Shown piece after piece: positions 38,901 to 48,595 of a stretch of 64,000 bases of DNA. The notes under the pieces were generated by a model that worked only from the letters and a program-made list of their open reading frames with translations, was not told the origin of the DNA and made no database searches. Position 1 is the first letter of the stretch. Each line of letters begins with the position of its first letter. Made by a program: the position numbers and the translations under genes. The stretch comes from Novosphingobium sp. SG707 (GTDB taxonomy: Bacteria; Pseudomonadota; Alphaproteobacteria; Sphingomonadales; Sphingomonadaceae): contig NZ_JAAZQL010000003.1 of the NCBI RefSeq assembly GCF_012275515.1, positions 626,833 through 690,832 of the forward strand, written 5' to 3'.

Positions 38901-41285
38901 TCAGAGCGGATTCCCGTCCTTGTCGCGATAGACTTCGCGGCGGCCCACGTGGTTGGCCGGGCCGACGAGGCCGTCATTTTCCATCCGCTCGATCCATTTG
39001 GCGGCGGTGTTGTATCCCACGCCCATCTGGCGCTGCAGCCAGCTCGTGCTGGCCTTCTGGCTCTCGAACACGATGTGGCAGGCCTGCCGATATTTGCGTT
39101 CTTCGGGATTGTCGCTGGCGGTGGCGTCCAGATCGTCGAAGCCGAAGCTGCCCTCTTCGGGTTCCTCGGTGACCGAATCGACGTAATTGGGTTTGCCCTG
39201 CGCGCGCCAGTGGTCGGCCACATGCTCGACCTCCTCGTCCGAGACGAAAGGTCCGTGGACGCGGACAATCGGGCCGGAGGAGGGCTTGAACAGCATGTCG
39301 CCCTTGCCCAGCAATTGCTCGGCCCCCTGTTCGCCAAGGATCGTGCGGCTGTCGATGCGGCTGGTCACGGCAAAGGAAATGCGCGTGGGCAGGTTGGCCT
39401 TGATGACGCCGGTGATGACGTCGACCGACGGGCGCTGCGTTGCCATGATCAGGTGGATGCCCGCCGCGCGCGATTTCTGCGCCAGACGCTGGATCAGCAC
39501 TTCGATCTCCTTGCCCACCGTTACCATCAGGTCGGCCAGCTCGTCGACGATCACCACGATCAGCGGCAGTACCTCGTAATCAAGCTGCTTGTCCTCATAC
39601 AGCTCCTCGCCGGTTTCGGGGTCGAAGCCGACCGAGATCCGCCGCCCCAAGGGCTTGCCCTTGGCCGCGTTGCTGCGCACCTTTTCGTTGAAATTGACGA
39701 TGTTGCGCACGTTGATTTCGCTCATCTGGCGATAGCGGCGCTCCATTTCCTCCACCGCCCATTTCAGCGCGCGCACCGCCTTGGCAGGCTCGGTCACAAC
39801 CGGGGACAGCAGATGCGGAATGTCCTCATAGGACTTCAGTTCTAGCACCTTGGGATCGACCAAGATCATCCGGCATTGCGCGGGCGTCAGGCGATAGAGC
39901 AAGGACAGCAGGATACAGTTGAGCCCCACCGACTTGCCCGACCCGGTCGTGCCCGCCACCAGCAGGTGAGGCATGGTGGCAAGATCGGCGATGATCGGCT
40001 CGCCCGCAATGTCCTTGCCCAGAATCATCGGCAGCAGGCCCTTGGCCCCGACGAATTTCTCAGACGCGATCAGCTCCTTGAAGCTGACCATCTGGCGGTC
40101 GGCATTGGGCAGTTCGATGGCCATGACGGTGCGCCCCGGCACCGGCGAAACGCGGGCCGAAATCGCGCTCATGTTGCGGGCGATATCATCGGCCAGACCC
40201 ACCACGCGCGCCGCCTTGATGCCCGCGGCCGGTTCCAGTTCATACATGGTGACGACCGGCCCGGTGCGCACGCCCGTGATCTCGCCCTTGACGTTGAAAT
40301 CGTCGAGCACGGTTTCGAGCAGCTTGGCGTTGCGCTCCAGCGCCAGCTTGTCGACCTTGGGCGCCGAATTGGGCGGCGGATCGGCCAGAATGTCGAGACC
40401 GGGCAATTCGCAGGTGCCGAACAGATCGCCCTGCTTGGCCAGACTGCCCATTTCGGCGGGCTTGGCCTTGGTGGCCGGGTCGCTGATCTGGGGCGCTTTG
40501 CGCGGGCCTGCCGATGGTTCGTCGGGGGTAAAGGGCAGGTCTTCGGCTTCCGTCTCGGCCTCGGTCGTCGCGGGTCTGGGCTGGCGCTTTTCGCGGCGGG
40601 CGGGGGCAGGGGCCTCCTCGCCCTCGGCATGTCTGCGCCGGAAATGCAGCGGCATGGTCAGCACCCAGCCCCAATCGATGGCGAAAACCCGCGTAATCGC
40701 AGCGATCCCGCCGACAAAGGCCAGCACGCCCAGCACGCCCGCCGCCCAGCCCTGCGCCACCTCCGGCAGCCATCCGGCCACCGCGCGAATCGCCGCCGCG
40801 CCCAGCAGCCCCATGATCCCGCCCGGCGAGGCAGGCAGATTGCCCGGATGCTCGCCAAAACCCAGCGAGAGCGCGCTGGCGAGCAGCCCCATGCCCAGCA
40901 CCAGCACGGCGGTGGGCCGCAGCCAATATTGCTGGTGCAGCGGCACGGCCTCATCTTCGCCCTCTTCCTCCGCTTCGGCGACCAGCCAGAGCTGGCGGGC
41001 AAAGATCAGCAGCAGCGGCACCGCCAGCCCCGCCATCGGCCCGAACATCAACAGCGCCCCATCGGCCACAAAGGCCCCCGGCCTACCCAGCCAGTTGAGC
41101 ACCGCCCCGCCCGAGGCCGTCGAGGCCGAAGGGTCGGTCTGATGATAGGTGAGCAAGGCCACCGCCAGCAGCACCGCGCCCAGCCCCAACAGGCCCGCGC
41201 CCAGCAATTCGGCGCTGCGCAGCACGCTGCGCCGCAGGATCAGGCGCCATGATGCGCCGCTGTGCTTGATGGGCCGTGTGGCCAT
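38901..41285 (-). CDS. ftsK: DNA translocase FtsK
   Basis: This 794-aa protein pumps DNA at the division septum and activates dif recombination. Several N-terminal membrane helices (residues about 25-190) are followed by a charged linker and the motor domain with Walker A GTTGSGKSV (about residue 445) and a Walker B region (LPLIVVIVDELADLM). The C-terminal winged-helix gamma domain (ASTSWLQRQMGVGYNTAAKWIERME) reads polar KOPS-like DNA sequences. It is shorter than the E. coli protein because the linker is short, as is usual in alphaproteobacteria. Confidence 0.96.
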   Translation of the reverse strand: MATRPIKHSGASWRLILRRSVLRSAELLGAGLLGLGAVLLAVALLTYHQTDPSASTASGGAVLNWLGRPGAFVADGALLMFGPMAGLAVPLLLIFARQLWLVAEAEEEGEDEAVPLHQQYWLRPTAVLVLGMGLLASALSLGFGEHPGNLPASPGGIMGLLGAAAIRAVAGWLPEVAQGWAAGVLGVLAFVGGIAAITRVFAIDWGWVLTMPLHFRRRHAEGEEAPAPARREKRQPRPATTEAETEAEDLPFTPDEPSAGPRKAPQISDPATKAKPAEMGSLAKQGDLFGTCELPGLDILADPPPNSAPKVDKLALERNAKLLETVLDDFNVKGEITGVRTGPVVTMYELEPAAGIKAARVVGLADDIARNMSAISARVSPVPGRTVMAIELPNADRQMVSFKELIASEKFVGAKGLLPMILGKDIAGEPIIADLATMPHLLVAGTTGSGKSVGLNCILLSLLYRLTPAQCRMILVDPKVLELKSYEDIPHLLSPVVTEPAKAVRALKWAVEEMERRYRQMSEINVRNIVNFNEKVRSNAAKGKPLGRRISVGFDPETGEELYEDKQLDYEVLPLIVVIVDELADLMVTVGKEIEVLIQRLAQKSRAAGIHLIMATQRPSVDVITGVIKANLPTRISFAVTSRIDSRTILGEQGAEQLLGKGDMLFKPSSGPIVRVHGPFVSDEEVEHVADHWRAQGKPNYVDSVTEEPEEGSFGFDDLDATASDNPEERKYRQACHIVFESQKASTSWLQRQMGVGYNTAAKWIERMENDGLVGPANHVGRREVYRDKDGNPL

Positions 41286-41364
41286 GGGATGTTCATCTCG
41301 ACAAAAGGAGGGAAATTGCCGGTATAATGCGCCTTTGGGGGAGTCCGCGTCAAGAATCGCCGCG

Positions 41365-41892
41365 TCAATGCGTGGGGGAAAGCCCGTCGATCGCGGCCCA
41401 GCGCGGCCATTTCAGCGCGCCCGCCCGCGCCCGGTTCATCCCGCCAAGGGCGATCACCGGCACAAGGCTGCGCGCGGCCAGCAGGCGGAAACGCACCGCG
41501 CCCAGCACCCGCCCGCCCGGATGGCTGCGCGTGGGAAACACCGGCGAGAGCAGCACGCCCGCCGCGCCCCGCGCCATCCTTAATTCGCGCAGATTATGCG
41601 CCGTGGCCAAAGCCTGTCCCGCGCCATAGGCCCCATCCGCCCCCCAGCGCCGCGCCATCGCCGCATCGCCTGCCAGCACCACCGCCATCCCGCGCGCCCG
41701 CGCGATCCGGACCAACGCGCGAAACCTTGCGCGCCTCTCGGCCTCTGGCAAATGATAGTGGCGATAGATCAGCCCGCTGCCCCGCGGCATCCGGCGCAGC
41801 GCGTGCTCAAGCACGGCATCATTGCGCGCGTCCGAAATCAGCCAGAGTTTGGGCAGGGACAAAAGGGAAAGGGGCTGGCGCGGGGGCATCAT
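41365..41892 (-). CDS. Thiamine phosphate synthase-like protein (TMP/TenI family)
   Basis: This roughly 175-aa protein fits the thiamine monophosphate synthase/TenI barrel: LPKLWLISDAR at the start, LLSPVFPTRSHPGG with the phosphate-site region, and PVIALGGMNRA near the end. True ThiE joins the pyrimidine and thiazole parts of thiamine. Here the protein is short and some ThiE substrate motifs are hard to see, so a TenI-like role is possible. I chose a start at 41892; an ATG at 41913 would overlap the divergent yggS gene by two bases. Confidence 0.7.
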   Translation of the reverse strand: MMPPRQPLSLLSLPKLWLISDARNDAVLEHALRRMPRGSGLIYRHYHLPEAERRARFRALVRIARARGMAVVLAGDAAMARRWGADGAYGAGQALATAHNLRELRMARGAAGVLLSPVFPTRSHPGGRVLGAVRFRLLAARSLVPVIALGGMNRARAGALKWPRWAAIDGLSPTH

Positions 41893-41911
41893 CGCGCTAT
41901 AGCACCGCGCC

Positions 41912-42574
41912 ATGATGGAACCAGATTCTTCGCTTGGGCAAGTGCGCGAAAAAATCGCCGCCGCCGCCCGCATCGCCCGCCGCAAGGACAGCGACATCAC
42001 GCTGATCGCCATTTCCAAGACCAAGCCGGTCGAGGAGATCGAGCCGCTGATCGCGCAGGGCCAGCGCGTGTTTGGCGAAAACCGGGTGCAGGAAGCGCAG
42101 GCCAAATGGCCCGAACTGAAAGCCCGCTATCCCGATATCGAATTGCATCTGGTGGGCCAGTTGCAATCGAATAAGGCCGAGGATGCGGTCGCGCTGTTCG
42201 ACGCGATCCATTCGGTTGACCGCCCCAGTCTGGTGACGGCGCTGGCCAAGGCGATGGACAAGCTTGGCCGCCGCATTCCCTGCTTCATTCAGGTCAACAT
42301 TGGCGCCGAGGAGCAGAAGGGCGGCTGCGCGGTGGCCGATCTTCCCGCACTTTTGACGCAGGTGCGCGAGGCGGGCCTGCCGCTGGCCGGACTGATGTGC
42401 GTGCCGCCCGCCGATATTGAGGCGGCGCCCTTCTTTGCTCTGCTGGCCAAGCTGGCGGCGGATAATGGCCTTTCCGGCCTGTCGATGGGGATGAGCGGCG
42501 ATTTTGAAACCGCGATTACGCTGGGCGCGACGCATATTCGCGTCGGCTCGGCCCTGTTCGGCGCGCGCGTTTAA
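41912..42574 (+). CDS. PLP homeostasis protein, YggS/PLPBP family
   Basis: This 220-aa single-domain PLP-binding barrel protein keeps free pyridoxal phosphate in check. The PLP lysine is Lys36 (LIAISKTKP), and FGENRVQEA, HLVGQLQSNK and LSMGMSGD are family signatures. It has no known catalytic reaction. It precedes bioD by 3 bp on the same strand, which places it in the biotin cluster; BioA is itself a PLP enzyme, a sensible though unproven link. Confidence 0.93.
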   Translation: MMEPDSSLGQVREKIAAAARIARRKDSDITLIAISKTKPVEEIEPLIAQGQRVFGENRVQEAQAKWPELKARYPDIELHLVGQLQSNKAEDAVALFDAIHSVDRPSLVTALAKAMDKLGRRIPCFIQVNIGAEEQKGGCAVADLPALLTQVREAGLPLAGLMCVPPADIEAAPFFALLAKLAADNGLSGLSMGMSGDFETAITLGATHIRVGSALFGARV

Positions 42575-42577
42575 CCG

Positions 42578-43189
42578 ATGCGCGGGCTGATCGTTACCGG
42601 CACCGATACGGGCATCGGCAAGACCGTGCTGGCCGCCGGATTGGTGGGCCGCCTTGGGGCGCGGTACTGGAAGCCCGTGCAATCGGGGCTGAAGGAGGAG
42701 ACCGACAGCGAATGCATCGCCCGGCTCGTCCCCGGCGCAACGATCCATCCCGAAGCCTATCGCCTGATCACCCCCGCCAGCCCGCATTGGGCCGCCGCGA
42801 TTGATGGGGTGACGATTGATCCGGCCCGCCTGACCCTGCCCGAGGGCGATGGGCCGCTGGTGGTGGAAGGCGCGGGCGGGGCGCTGGTGCCTTTGTCCGA
42901 CACGCGCCTTTATGCTGATCAGTTTGCCGAATGGGGGCTTCCTGTCGTGGTGGCCGCGCGCACTGGTCTGGGGACGATCAACCATACGTTGCTGACGGTG
43001 GAGGCGCTGCGGGCGCGGGGCTGCGCGATTGCCGGGCTGGCCTTTATCGGTGACGCTGGGCCTGCCGAGGAGGAATCGATGCGTTTCCTCTGTGCTCATA
43101 CCGGCCTGCGCCGTTTGGGTCATCTGCCGCGCCTTGCCTCGGTGACACCCGAAACGCTGGCGGCCGCCATGGCGGAGTTTGACCTGTGA
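42578..43189 (+). CDS. bioD: Dethiobiotin synthase
   Basis: This 203-aa enzyme closes the ureido ring of dethiobiotin from 7,8-diaminopelargonate, CO2 and ATP. The P-loop GTDTGIGKT (residues 8-16), the substrate lysine in YWKPVQSG and EGAGGALVPL are present. It ends with a GTGA overlap onto bioA, so the two successive biotin steps are translationally coupled. bioB and bioF are not in the window. Confidence 0.95.
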   Translation: MRGLIVTGTDTGIGKTVLAAGLVGRLGARYWKPVQSGLKEETDSECIARLVPGATIHPEAYRLITPASPHWAAAIDGVTIDPARLTLPEGDGPLVVEGAGGALVPLSDTRLYADQFAEWGLPVVVAARTGLGTINHTLLTVEALRARGCAIAGLAFIGDAGPAEEESMRFLCAHTGLRRLGHLPRLASVTPETLAAAMAEFDL

Positions 43190-44439
43190 CGCGCTCGCCC
43201 ATCTGGCATCCGTTCACCCAGCATGGCCTTGGCGAACCCATTCCCCTGATCGCGCGGGCCGAGGGGGCGAGCCTCTATACCGCCGAGGGCGACCGCATCG
43301 TCGATGCGATTTCCAGCTGGTGGGTGACGACGCATGGCCATGCCTATCCGCCCATCGCCCGCGCGATTGCCGAGCAGGCGGGCAAGCTGGATCAGTTGAT
43401 CTTTGCTGGATGGACGCATCAGCCCGCGCAGGATCTGGCCGAGGGTCTGGTGGGCATCACCAGCCTGCCCTACGCGTTCTTCTCCGATTCCGGCTCCACC
43501 TGCGTCGAGGTCGCGCTGAAAATGGCGCTGGGTCATTGGCGCCATCTGGGGCAGGGGCAGCGCCAGCGCATCGCCGTGATGCAGCATTCCTATCACGGCG
43601 ACACGATCGGCGCGATGAGCATCGGCGAGCGCGGCGTTTACAATGCCGCCTATGAGCCTTTGCTCTTCGCCGTCGATACCGTGCCCTTCCCCCATGCCGG
43701 GGCCGAGCAGGCGACCTATGACGCGCTGGAACGCTTTTGCGCGGGCGACGATGCGGCAGGTTTTATCGTCGAGCCTCTGGTGCTGGGCGCGGGGGGGATG
43801 CTGTTCTATCCGCCCGCCGTTCTGGCCGAGATGGCGCGGATTTGCGCGGCCCATGGCGTGCTCTTCATCGCGGACGAGGTGATGACCGGATGGGGCCGGA
43901 CGGGCACGATGCTGGCCTGTGAACAGGCGGGGGTGAGGCCCGATATCCTGTGCCTTGCCAAGGGGATCACCGGGGGGGCGCTGCCTCTGGCGGTGACGAT
44001 GGCGTCCGAGGCGATTTACGAATCGCATTACGCGCCCGACCGCTCAAAGACCTTTTTCCACTCCAGTTCCTATACCGCCAATGCGATTGCCTGCGCGGCG
44101 GCGGTGGCCAACCTTGGCGTGTGGCGCGACGAGCCGGTGCAGCAGCGCATCGACACGCTGGCCGCGCGACAGACGGCGGGGGCGGCGATGCTGGCGAATG
44201 TGGCGGGGGTGGAGAATATCCGCCAATGCGGCACGATCCTCGCGCTGGATTACCGCGTGCCGCAGGGGGGCTATCTCTCAGGCCTGCAACCGCGCCTGCT
44301 GGCGTTTTTCCGCGAGCGGGGGCTGCTGATCCGGCCCTTGGGCAACACCGCCTATCTGATGCCGCCCTATTCCATCACGCCGGAAGACCTCACCCGCTGC
44401 CACCATGCGCTGGCTGAGGCGGTTGATCTTCTAGCGTAG
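43186..44439 (+). CDS. bioA: Adenosylmethionine-8-amino-7-oxononanoate aminotransferase
   Basis: This 417-aa PLP enzyme transfers an amino group from SAM to 8-amino-7-oxononanoate, giving diaminopelargonate. The N-terminal WHPFTQ is the hallmark of BioA; the PLP lysine lies in LCLAKGITGG and the SSYTAN region follows. The start codon is a GTG that overlaps the bioD stop codon. It ends just before a convergent nucleotidyltransferase-like gene. Confidence 0.95.
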   Translation: MTRSPIWHPFTQHGLGEPIPLIARAEGASLYTAEGDRIVDAISSWWVTTHGHAYPPIARAIAEQAGKLDQLIFAGWTHQPAQDLAEGLVGITSLPYAFFSDSGSTCVEVALKMALGHWRHLGQGQRQRIAVMQHSYHGDTIGAMSIGERGVYNAAYEPLLFAVDTVPFPHAGAEQATYDALERFCAGDDAAGFIVEPLVLGAGGMLFYPPAVLAEMARICAAHGVLFIADEVMTGWGRTGTMLACEQAGVRPDILCLAKGITGGALPLAVTMASEAIYESHYAPDRSKTFFHSSSYTANAIACAAAVANLGVWRDEPVQQRIDTLAARQTAGAAMLANVAGVENIRQCGTILALDYRVPQGGYLSGLQPRLLAFFRERGLLIRPLGNTAYLMPPYSITPEDLTRCHHALAEAVDLLA

Positions 44440-44886
44440 CATTTCGGCGCGGCGCAGATCCTTGGGCCGCCCAAAGGAGAGCAGGATCGCGCGCATTTCC
44501 TCGCGAGACGGCGTGTAAAGCACCGTATCGCCCAGATGATGCGCGATTCGGCTGGTCGGGGCCACGTCCTGCCATTGCCCATCGTGATTCAGGGCAAAAC
44601 CCGCCATGAATTCCACCGGCAATTCGGGCGCATCCCACCGGGCATAGATGCCCGAGCGGAACCGGCTGTCCACCCCGCCCGGCGCGGCGTTCAGCCCCAG
44701 CGCGGGCAGAACGCGCTCCGCATCGCCTTCGGACAGCAGGATATCAAGATCGGCCACCGTGACCGAACCCGCGCTGAGCAGCGCGACCGCGCCGCTGCCG
44801 ATGATCCACCAGGGATCGCGCGCATCGGCCATCGCGCCCGCCACGGCGCGCAAGCTACGTTCCAGTGGCGGGGCGAGGGGATGCAT
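44431..44886 (-). CDS. Nucleotidyltransferase-fold protein
   Basis: This 151-aa protein has a minimal nucleotidyltransferase core: WWIIGSGAVALLSAG and VADLDILLS supply the GS and DxD-type metal ligands. Such proteins include antitoxin/toxin nucleotidyltransferases, aminoglycoside adenylyltransferase-like proteins and housekeeping enzymes. There is no HEPN partner beside it. It overlaps the bioA 3' end by 9 bp on the opposite strand and lies 6 bp downstream of pyk. Function unknown. Confidence 0.7.
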   Translation of the reverse strand: MHPLAPPLERSLRAVAGAMADARDPWWIIGSGAVALLSAGSVTVADLDILLSEGDAERVLPALGLNAAPGGVDSRFRSGIYARWDAPELPVEFMAGFALNHDGQWQDVAPTSRIAHHLGDTVLYTPSREEMRAILLSFGRPKDLRRAEMLR

Positions 44887-44892
44887 CAGGCT

Positions 44893-46401
44893 TTACTCCG
44901 CGTCGCTGCCGTCTTCCTCAACGGCGCGATAGAGTTCGAGTTCATTGCCGCGCAGCGTCACGACATGGAGCAGGTTGGTCGCCCCCGGCGTGCCGAAGGG
45001 AACGCCCGCCAGCGCAACCAACTTGGACCCGGCCACGCCGAAACCGTGGCGCAGCGCCATGCGCTTGCCCTTGGCGATCATTTCCTCGAACGAACCGATG
45101 TCGCGCGTGTGGACCGCATGGGCGCCCCACAGCAGCGCGGAGCGGCGCGCGGTGTTCTGGCTGGGCGTCAGCACCAGCATCGGCACCGAGGGACGCTCGC
45201 GCGCCACGCGGCGCGAGGTCGATCCCGAACCGGTGAACACGATGAGGCCCGTCAGCGTGACGGTATCGGCAATCGCGGCGCAGGCCTTGGCCAGAGCGTC
45301 GGCGGTGGTCTGGTCGGGGTTGATCTCGGCCAGATGGACGCGCTGGCGATAGTAGGAATCGTTTTCGACCTGCGTGGCGATGCGGTGCATGATCGTCACC
45401 GCTTCTTCCGGCCACTGACCCGCCGCCGTTTCGGCCGAGAGCATCACCGCATCGGCGCCGTCATAGACCGCATTGGCCACGTCCGAGACTTCGGCGCGGG
45501 TGGGCGCGGGGCTCTCGATCATCGATTCGAGCATCTGCGTCGCCACGATCACCGGCTTGCCGCTGCGGCGCGTCAGTTCGACAATCCGCTTCTGGATCGG
45601 CGGCACTTCTTCGGGCAGCAGTTCGACGCCAAGGTCGCCGCGCGCCACCATGATGCCGTCCGACAGTTCGATGATGCCTTCGAGCGTTTCAAGCGCGGCG
45701 GGCTTTTCGATCTTGGCGATCAATGCGCCATGGCCACCCATCAATCGGCGGCATTCGGCCACGTCCTCGGGACGCTGAACAAACGACAGGCCGATGAAAT
45801 CCGCGCCATGCTCGATCGCAAAGGCCAGATCGCGGCGGTCCTTCTCGGTCAGCGCCGGAACCGGCACCACCGCGTCGGGAATGTTCACGCCCTTGCGGTC
45901 GGAGATCACCCCGCCCACTTCGGCGCTGCACAGGATTTCGTTTTCATCGGCGCGGATCACGCGAAGGCGCAGTTTGCCGTCGTCGATCAGCAGGCGCTGG
46001 CCCTTTTGCAGGATGCCGAACAGTTCCGGGTGCGGCAGGCACACGCGGTTCTCATCGCCCGGCTCGGGATTGCGGTCGAAGGTGAAATGGCCCGAATGGC
46101 GGATCACCGCCCGGCCATCCTTGAACGCGCCCACGCGCAGTTTCGGCCCCTGAAGGTCGGCCAGGATGGCGATGGGCTTGCGCAGCTTGGCCTCGACCGC
46201 GCGCACATTGGCGATGGTTTTGGTATGCACCGAATGATCGGCATGGCTCATGTTGACGCGGAAAGCATCCGCCCCCGCACGCACCAGCTTCTCGATCATC
46301 TCCGGATCACTGCTGGCCGGGCCGAGCGTTGCAAGAATCTTGACCTTGCGGCCGCGCGGATTGAGTTTCGTCACACCGATTTCTCCCTTTGGGACGGGCA
46401 T
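44893..46401 (-). CDS. pyk: Pyruvate kinase
   Basis: This 502-aa glycolytic enzyme converts phosphoenolpyruvate and ADP to pyruvate and ATP. Signatures are KILATLGPASSD at the N-terminus, ADAFRVNMSHAD, the catalytic IAKIEKPAALE, the MVARGDLGVELLPEEVP metal site and VIVATQMLESM. A C-terminal allosteric domain follows. The gene is divergent from a DUF1244 gene with only 56 bp between the start codons. Confidence 0.96.
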   Translation of the reverse strand: MPVPKGEIGVTKLNPRGRKVKILATLGPASSDPEMIEKLVRAGADAFRVNMSHADHSVHTKTIANVRAVEAKLRKPIAILADLQGPKLRVGAFKDGRAVIRHSGHFTFDRNPEPGDENRVCLPHPELFGILQKGQRLLIDDGKLRLRVIRADENEILCSAEVGGVISDRKGVNIPDAVVPVPALTEKDRRDLAFAIEHGADFIGLSFVQRPEDVAECRRLMGGHGALIAKIEKPAALETLEGIIELSDGIMVARGDLGVELLPEEVPPIQKRIVELTRRSGKPVIVATQMLESMIESPAPTRAEVSDVANAVYDGADAVMLSAETAAGQWPEEAVTIMHRIATQVENDSYYRQRVHLAEINPDQTTADALAKACAAIADTVTLTGLIVFTGSGSTSRRVARERPSVPMLVLTPSQNTARRSALLWGAHAVHTRDIGSFEEMIAKGKRMALRHGFGVAGSKLVALAGVPFGTPGATNLLHVVTLRGNELELYRAVEEDGSDAE

Positions 46402-46457
46402 CAGCCTATGGCAAAGGCTGGTTGCAAACCCAAGAACAACTCACTCCGGATGGACCC

Positions 46458-46787
46458 ATGAATATGAATGCACAACAAACGATTCCCGATCCGCTCGATG
46501 AACTCGACGATGCACATGCCGCCGCCGCCTTTCGCTGGCTGGTCCGCCACCTGCGCCATCGCCATGATGCGCAGAACATCGACCTGATGGGCCTCTCCGG
46601 TTTTTGCCGCAATTGTCTTGCGGACTGGATCGTAGCGGCGGGTGCCCCGCTCGACAAGGGCGCGGCGCGCGAGGTGATCCACGGCATGCCCGCCGATGAA
46701 TGGAAAAGCCGCTATCAGACCGAGGCGACGCCGGAGCAGATGGCGCGTATGAAGGAAAGTCTGGCCAAGAACGCACCCGGCCACTGA
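46458..46787 (+). CDS. DUF1244 family protein
   Basis: This 109-aa protein matches DUF1244: AAFRWLVRHLRHRHDAQNID and LSGFCRNCLADWI with its Cys pair, then a short helical tail. The family is small, helical and common in proteobacteria; its function is not established. I chose the ATG at 46458. It is divergent from pyk and followed by gapR. Confidence 0.85.
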   Translation: MNMNAQQTIPDPLDELDDAHAAAAFRWLVRHLRHRHDAQNIDLMGLSGFCRNCLADWIVAAGAPLDKGAAREVIHGMPADEWKSRYQTEATPEQMARMKESLAKNAPGH

Positions 46788-46906
46788 CAGGGCGCTGATC
46801 GCAACGCTGGGGATTACTCGCCCCCTGTATTCCCCTTGAGGCCGCGTCCCGCTATCTGGCCGGGCAAACCGATTCTCAACTTTGACCAATTTCGGAGATT
46901 TTACCC

Positions 46907-47146
46907 ATGGCTGAAATGGCAGCTGACGAACGCCTGCGCCTGCTGATCGAGCGTATCGAGCGTCTGGAAGAAGAAAAGAAGGGCATCAGCGACGACATCA
47001 AGGATGTCTATAACGAGGGCAAGGCCACCGGCTATGACCCCAAGGCGATGAAGCAGGTGGTCCGCATCCGCAAGATGAAGCCGGACGACCGCAAGGAGCA
47101 GGAAGCGATCCTGGAGGTTTACCTCAACGCTCTGGGCATCGACTGA
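46907..47146 (+). CDS. gapR: Nucleoid-associated protein GapR (DUF2312)
   Basis: This 79-aa protein is all helical, with a coiled coil ([20 protein letters not shown]) and the conserved [19 protein letters not shown]. In Caulobacter, GapR (DUF2312) clamps overtwisted DNA ahead of replication forks and helps topoisomerases. The length and motifs match. It lies alone between DUF1244 and yebC; the role here is transferred from the family. Confidence 0.92.
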   Translation: MAEMAADERLRLLIERIERLEEEKKGISDDIKDVYNEGKATGYDPKAMKQVVRIRKMKPDDRKEQEAILEVYLNALGID

Positions 47147-47268
47147 TCGATCCGGGTAAAGGAGGGGGGGCGGATTTCCGCCCTCCCGCCCTTGCCCCTG
47201 CCTTGCCCAAAGGCCGCATCTCGGCTATCGGCGCTGCCAACTCCACACATAGCGATATGAAGTGATCC

Positions 47269-48033
47269 ATGGCAGGCCATTCCAAATTCAAGAACATCAT
47301 GCACCGCAAGGGCGCTCAGGATAAGAAGCGTTCGGCGCAGTTCTCCAAGCTTTCGCGCGAAATCACCGTGGCGGCCAAGATGGGTATGCCCGATCCGGAC
47401 ATGAACCCGCGCCTGCGCGCCGCCGTCAACGCGGCCAAGGCCCAGTCGATGCCCAAGGACAATATCCAGCGCGCCATCGACAAGGCGAGCAAGGGCGATG
47501 CTGAAAACTATGAAGAAGTGCGCTATGAGGGCTATGGCCCGGGCGGCGTGGCGATCATCGTCGAGGCGCTGACCGACAACCGCAACCGCACCGCCACCAA
47601 CGTGCGCACCGCCTTTGCCAAGAACGGCGGCAACCTTGGCGCCAGCGGCGCGGTGTCGCATGGCTTTGACCGCCTCGGCCTGATCGAATATCCCGCCAGC
47701 GTGGGCGATGAGGACAAGGTGCTGGAAGCGGCGATCGAGGCCGGCGCCGAAGACGTCGAATCGGATATGGGCGATGGGGACGAAAACCCCGGCAGCCACT
47801 CGATCTGGGTTGCGGTCGATTCGCTCCACCCCGTCGCGCGCGAACTGGAAAAGGTTCTGGGCGAGGCCGAGGGCGTGAAGCTGGCCTGGCGCCCGCAGAT
47901 CAAGGCGACGGTTGATGCCGATGCCGCCGCCACGCTCTTGAAGCTGATCGACGTGCTCGAAGATGACGATGACGTCCAGACCGTCTGGGGCAATTACGAA
48001 ATCCCCGACGAGATCATGGCCACGCTGGGCTGA
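47269..48033 (+). CDS. YebC/PmpR-family regulator
   Basis: This 254-aa protein has the YebC start [21 protein letters not shown] and [13 protein letters not shown]. The family includes transcriptional regulators and, by more recent work, factors that help ribosomes translate proline runs. The next genes are ruvC, ruvA and ruvB, the classic yebC-ruv order, so it may be co-transcribed with them, though a hairpin follows it. Confidence 0.94.
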   Translation: MAGHSKFKNIMHRKGAQDKKRSAQFSKLSREITVAAKMGMPDPDMNPRLRAAVNAAKAQSMPKDNIQRAIDKASKGDAENYEEVRYEGYGPGGVAIIVEALTDNRNRTATNVRTAFAKNGGNLGASGAVSHGFDRLGLIEYPASVGDEDKVLEAAIEAGAEDVESDMGDGDENPGSHSIWVAVDSLHPVARELEKVLGEAEGVKLAWRPQIKATVDADAAATLLKLIDVLEDDDDVQTVWGNYEIPDEIMATLG

Positions 48034-48056
48034 TCCGGTTTTCCGCGATCCCATAA

Positions 48057-48090
48057 GGGGCGGGGGGATGATCCTCCCGCCCTTTTGCTT
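48057..48090 (+). terminator. Probable rho-independent terminator after yebC
   Basis: GGGCGGG pairs with CCCGCCC around a GGGAT/GATCCT inner stem, followed by TTTTGCTTT. It lies between the yebC stop and the ruvC start, so it may separate or attenuate transcription into the ruv genes. Confidence 0.65.
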
Positions 48091-48102
48091 TATAGGGCCT
48101 GC

Positions 48103-48579
48103 ATGATAATTTTAGGCATCGACCCGGGCCTCGTCTGCACCGGATGGGGCATTGTCGCCAAATCGGGCAGCCGCATCAGCCATGTCGCCAATGGCCAGAT
48201 CCGCACCGACAAGGAAGGTTCGATGGCCTCGCGCCTGCTCGAACTGGACACGACCATCGCGCGCGTGATCGAGATCTACAGGCCTGACTTTGGCGTGGTC
48301 GAGGAAATCTTCGTCAACGTGAACCCGCAATCCACGCTCAAACTTGGGCAGGCGAGGGGGGCGGCTTTGCTGTCCTTGGCCCGCGCGGGGCTGCCGGTGT
48401 CGGAATACCCTTCCAAGGTGGTGAAAAAGGCGCTGGTCGGCACGGGCGGCGCGGCCAAGGAACAGGTGCAGCATATGCTCAAAGTGCTGCTGCCGGGGGT
48501 TAAATTGGCGGGGGCGGATGCGGCGGACGCGCTGGCCGTGGCGATTACCCATGCGCATCATGTGGGGAGTCATATTTGA
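48103..48579 (+). CDS. ruvC: Holliday junction endonuclease RuvC
   Basis: This 158-aa enzyme cuts Holliday junctions as a dimer. Acidic catalytic residues are seen at Asp7 (ILGIDPGL), in [11 protein letters not shown] and in [19 protein letters not shown]. The ATG at 48103 gives the canonical MIILGIDPG; an upstream frame adds six residues. It works with RuvAB, encoded just downstream beyond repeat element D. Confidence 0.95.
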   Translation: MIILGIDPGLVCTGWGIVAKSGSRISHVANGQIRTDKEGSMASRLLELDTTIARVIEIYRPDFGVVEEIFVNVNPQSTLKLGQARGAALLSLARAGLPVSEYPSKVVKKALVGTGGAAKEQVQHMLKVLLPGVKLAGADAADALAVAITHAHHVGSHI

Positions 48580-48595
48580 TCTGTTGGGGGTTTTT

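Noticed and set aside
47155-47200. Possible terminator after gapR
   Set aside because: A GC-rich stem (GGGCGGA/TCCGCCC) is present but no T-run follows, so it is not listed as a terminator.
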